This document shows, one piece after another, positions 57,166-64,000 of a stretch of DNA of 64,000 nucleotides; position 1 is the first letter of the stretch, and the number at the start of each line of letters is the position of its first letter. Origin of the DNA: Balanoglossus misakiensis. Lineage: Eukaryota; Hemichordata. Under the pieces are notes generated by a model. It worked only from the letters and a program-made list of their open reading frames with translations. It ran no database searches and was not told the origin of the DNA. The position numbers were made by a program, and so were the translations under genes. The stretch covers positions 4,836,001 through 4,900,000 of the forward strand of contig CM082578.2 of NCBI GenBank assembly GCA_040954595.2, given 5' to 3'.

Positions 57166-60100
57166 TACAATGGAAATTTGCATATGTGAATAAACTAAAA
57201 TAATTGGGTGGGGTGTAAAGTATGTCTTTGCCCCCCCCCAACGTCAGCATTAGGGAGGGACAAGTGCCCCCCCCCCCCGGTTCCTACGCCCATCAGTTAC
57301 AAACTTTCACAGTGCGTCGTACAGTTAATAATTGCATCCTCTTCATTATTTCGTATCTCGAAGAATATTTGATATCATGCTACTATCCACCAATCTGGAT
57401 GAGAGCTCATTTCAACGATGAGCGATGCATAACTGTCAAACGGAGTGCATGAGTGTTTCAAATAAAAACATATGGGGACACTTTTTTCGCGTACGCCACC
57501 CACTGACCACTTGCTAGATCTCAGTTTACTGTAGTAACCGTTGCTAAATCTCGCAAAATGTATGGATTACGCGGAATCCTAGCCTCTATTTGAAAACTGG
57601 GGACACCAAAGAAAGCAACCGCTTCAAAAAATCTGGGAACTCTTGACAAGAAAAGTGAAATCGTTGATTGTCCAATCAGTATTACCGACAGTTTTCCTTA
57701 GGATTTTCAATGGAGTCAAGTTAATTGTTGAGTGTCTTCAAGTTATACATTCCTAAATTCCGCAGTTATCTGGTCACTGGAATAATAATGCTAAAATAGG
57801 CTAAATTGGACAAGTCAAGGGGTCGCTTTTGACTCAACCCGATCCATCTTTCAGAAAAAGTGAAAATCCCAGTAGAATTTACCGGTCGGTGGTATAGAGT
57901 TAAACACCGCTGCGAGTAACTGTGTAACAGCGTCTGACAATCATCAGTTCAAGTCCAAAATATGGAATTAAGATGTATGTGAGATCAATATCTACAAGTT
58001 GCATTCAATTTGTGTGGTTATTAATAAACTTGTACACTGTCCTTCAAGTAACGTCACTGAAGTCACATTTTAGACATTACCATAACATGGGAATGCTATG
58101 CTCTCGCTCATTTATCGGGAAATGGCTAATGTTATTTTACAAATGGGTTTCCGATTTTTGTGGGAAGACAATGCTTGTCACTCTTTCTCCTCGTCGCCCC
58201 TGTCAGTATGACTTTGTTTTCCATTTTGAGGGTCTTGTCAAGTTGTCTTATTGTTTCCCGGTTGAATCAAATTTTTTCGGGTGCTCAGAATGTTTCCCTC
58301 TTTTGCATTGCGACAAAAGAATTCCCTCAAGCTTCGCTCAATGATTACTCTTATCAAATACGTAGTTTCCACCGCGATTGTATGCTAAGGGCCAAATGTT
58401 AACACTAACGATAATCGGTGTTCGTTCGGGGATTCCCCATCCCGCAAAAAAACAACAATTCAAACGCTTGTATAGAGATTTTACCCCTCTATGATACTGC
58501 TGTGATTACGAAATATCTGAGTGGTTCGGAGTACTACAGATCGTGCATTCCCATGCGTATTGTTTATCTTCTACTTAAATGAAACTGCTTTATTTCGCAG
58601 ATAGATCCCCGTTTCTTATTTCTGTTATGATGACGTATGCCTATTTTCATCTTTGATCAGGTTGTTAAATATTAACAGACTTGCCTGACTTAAATACCCA
58701 TAAAACACCCACTTCGCTTGTATAAGCGACATATCGGAGCTGCGGTTGGCTTTGTATTTCCTTAAATACTGGTTGCCACATTAGGCCCCTTTCAACCTGC
58801 AGTCACTGTGTTCCAGTTAATCCAGGTAGGTAGCAGGTTTTTGTTTGAGTTCCAAATGCGTAGTTGTAAAAATCAAATACGACGACATATTCATTAGTCA
58901 GGCAGACTGTTGATAACTGCTTCGTCACTGCGACACTAAGTACATATGCGCAGTAGTGTCTTTATCAGAATCGACGTCGACAACCTGTTGTTATAATTTA
59001 GTCCCTGTGGTTTTAAAAACAAGTGCTGAGAGGGGTTGGAATAATTCAGGGGGGGAGGGGAAGGTGGTAGTAAAGATGTCTGGCCGTATTGCATGTCGAG
59101 GAGAGATGGAGGATGTATTCCATAGGCATAAATGTTTCAAATCAAATGTCACGTAATTCTGTCATTGGGCATTTTAATAGCCGTAGCCGAAACTAACAAA
59201 ACCATTTAACGTGTGGTTCTATACAGGAAAGCGACCACAGTCCCCGAGTGCAGCTCCTTTCGTCCCATTCTTAGATAAGCCAACTCCTTTTCACTTTCTC
59301 TAAAGCATCGTAATATTGATATCCGCATATTCCTAATCCCATGCTAACAAGCAGAGTCAGACAATGGACCCAGAATCCCGGATGCAGAATTGAGGTTCTG
59401 AAACAAAATTTTAAACTTCTGAAAATTACGATAAGGATTTATTTTTAAATGCGACAGCTTACATAGATCGCGGAAGGTAAAATATATATTATTGTGGGGG
59501 GGGGGGGGGTTAAAATTACCCGGTATGAAATGATACTATGAAATATTGGATCTTCACCTGAAATGCTCCGATCCAAGGGATTTAAAAACCCAACCTTTTC
59601 TAAATTTGACTTGAGTATTGCCAGAAACGGCAGAAAAGGCTATCATTCATGTATAGGTTTATATTTTAAAACAGCATAATACAGAGGCATGATACATGTG
59701 TCAAAATAGCAGTTCACCCTCACCTAAATCTTCAAGCCCACCCCAACATCCTAACGAAATGGACAACCCCCCCCCAGCTTGTAGAACACATTGCTCGCTT
59801 TAAATCCCCGTCGACAGAAGTCCGATACTGTTATTTACATTACGTCGTTATGTTTGTCTTAATACCCCGTTGCCATAGACAGGTTGGGCGTACATAACTT
59901 ATCCGGGAACAAAGTCCATGCGTTGAACCGTCTACGTACTTCAGAGACAGACAATAGGATTACCACCGACTATCACCCCATTCGTACTTAACTTACGAAT
60001 TAGGGAACATAGCCAGGGTGTTTGACCACTCTCTTGGGCGCGATCGATTCTGTGCAAAAGTGGGCCGTTTGTGTCGTTTACGTACATGTAGTATTCCATA

Positions 60101-60849
60101 TTGGTCGTCTGAGGGTTAGCAGCCAGGAGGCAAAATCAGATCGTCTGAGCAAACACATCAAATTGTCGTATCCCATTGAGAACTTTGGGCCATGTTGGGG
60201 AAGTCACGTTCAAACACTGGCTCCGATATGGTGTGATATTTTTAAAAGATGGGGATGGGGTCGCCGTGTGGTTTTGTGCGCCCACTTCTGCTGCGTACCT
60301 GGTGCGTCAAGTTACGAGCTCGACACCTACCGATATAAAGTAAACATCATGTAAAATAAACCTGTCATTACCGACACTTCTCTATTAAGGACACTCATCT
60401 GTTCCCAGATGTGTCCTTAAAAGACAGGTTTCATTGTATATATTTAAGATTGTGTTGAGTTTATAGCATGAATTAATATTTAAAAAAAATTAAAACCGAC
60501 TCTATATATACCGCGTCACGGGGCAATTCAATGACGACTTCTGTGAGTTTTTGGACGTGTTTTCACACTGACCGATTTCAAAAATTCTGCCTTGTGCTTG
60601 AACATGATTTTATTAGGAAAAACTCAAACTAACAGGAAAAGTTGAAGCTTCACCTTTGTATTCATACAATGTAATTGTAGCCACGTCATCACAGTGACTG
60701 TTTTGGAAAGCTACAGACTGCAACATGGCAATATTGGATTGTGTATCGTGAGTCGCCTTTTACATTTGACAATTTTTTTTTCTTGTCACTTATTTCAGGA
60801 TCGCCAATTCTTTTATAGCTGGTAGAGCTAAAACTATATACCCATCGCG
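57166..60849. other. Long noncoding interval before the CUB gene
   Basis: No convincing coding exon. A hairpin at 60360-60432 (AAACCTGTC...AAGGACAC / GTGTCCTTAA...GACAGGTTT) looks like a small MITE end. Poly-G runs occur at 59497-59510. A possible 5'-UTR splice acceptor for the CUB gene lies at ttatttcag near 60799. Confidence 0.45.

Positions 60850-64000
<3,151 letters not shown>

Overview
The window looks like a piece of an invertebrate deuterostome nuclear genome, most likely a lancelet (Branchiostoma-like). This is inferred from gene architecture (secreted C-type lectin + discoidin proteins, a pentraxin, a CYP2-type P450, all with short consensus GT-AG introns), from the density of foldback/MITE-like repeats and microsatellites, and from large recent segmental duplications. 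No species call can be proven from sequence alone. There is no prokaryotic organisation, CRISPR array or operon.

Layout: 1-4720 is repeats plus a small zinc-binding-type ORF (583-960). 4720-13440 holds a lectin/discoidin gene on + (copy A, 7 coding exons, 5655-10765) and a pentraxin-domain gene on - (13440-12035). 13800-17150 is duplicated noncoding sequence; 17399-18011 is a 3' fragment resembling the ribosome-biogenesis protein EBP2. 21794-26854 is a third, diverged lectin/discoidin paralogue (first exon not found). 27400-30740 is a cluster of tRNA-like remnants, a MITE with target-site duplications and a large palindrome. 36999-31688 (-) is a complete cytochrome P450 gene. 38300-42780 is microsatellite and repeat sequence. 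42780-51545 is a second copy of the 4466-13700 segment, with lectin copy B (43974-47771) and pentraxin copy B (51271-49883). It is followed by an inverted piece, a mobile element and a further forward duplicate (54865-56935). At the right edge a CUB-domain gene with an Asp/His-rich segment starts at 60850 and runs off the window.

The main discovery is the P450. Its third coding exon (35991-33214, 2778 nt) contains ten consecutive in-frame 84-residue (252-bp) units. Each corresponds to the F-to-H helix region of a normal CYP2 protein, so the predicted protein is 1254 residues; removing nine units gives a canonical 498. All flanking P450 hallmarks (PPGP, WxxxR, ExxR, FSAGNRVCMG haem loop) are intact. 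Other notable signals are a hammerhead-ribozyme-like motif on the minus strand at 49038-48988, a mobile element carrying arrays of perfect DR1 nuclear-receptor half-site repeats that is absent from one gene copy and inverted near the other, and uneven divergence between duplicated lectin and pentraxin genes.

The two lectins and the pentraxin are probably secreted pattern-recognition proteins and the P450 a membrane-bound ER monooxygenase; nothing in the sequence ties them into one pathway. The duplicated blocks could in part reflect unmerged haplotypes in an assembly of a highly polymorphic animal, and this caveat applies to every A/B comparison here.
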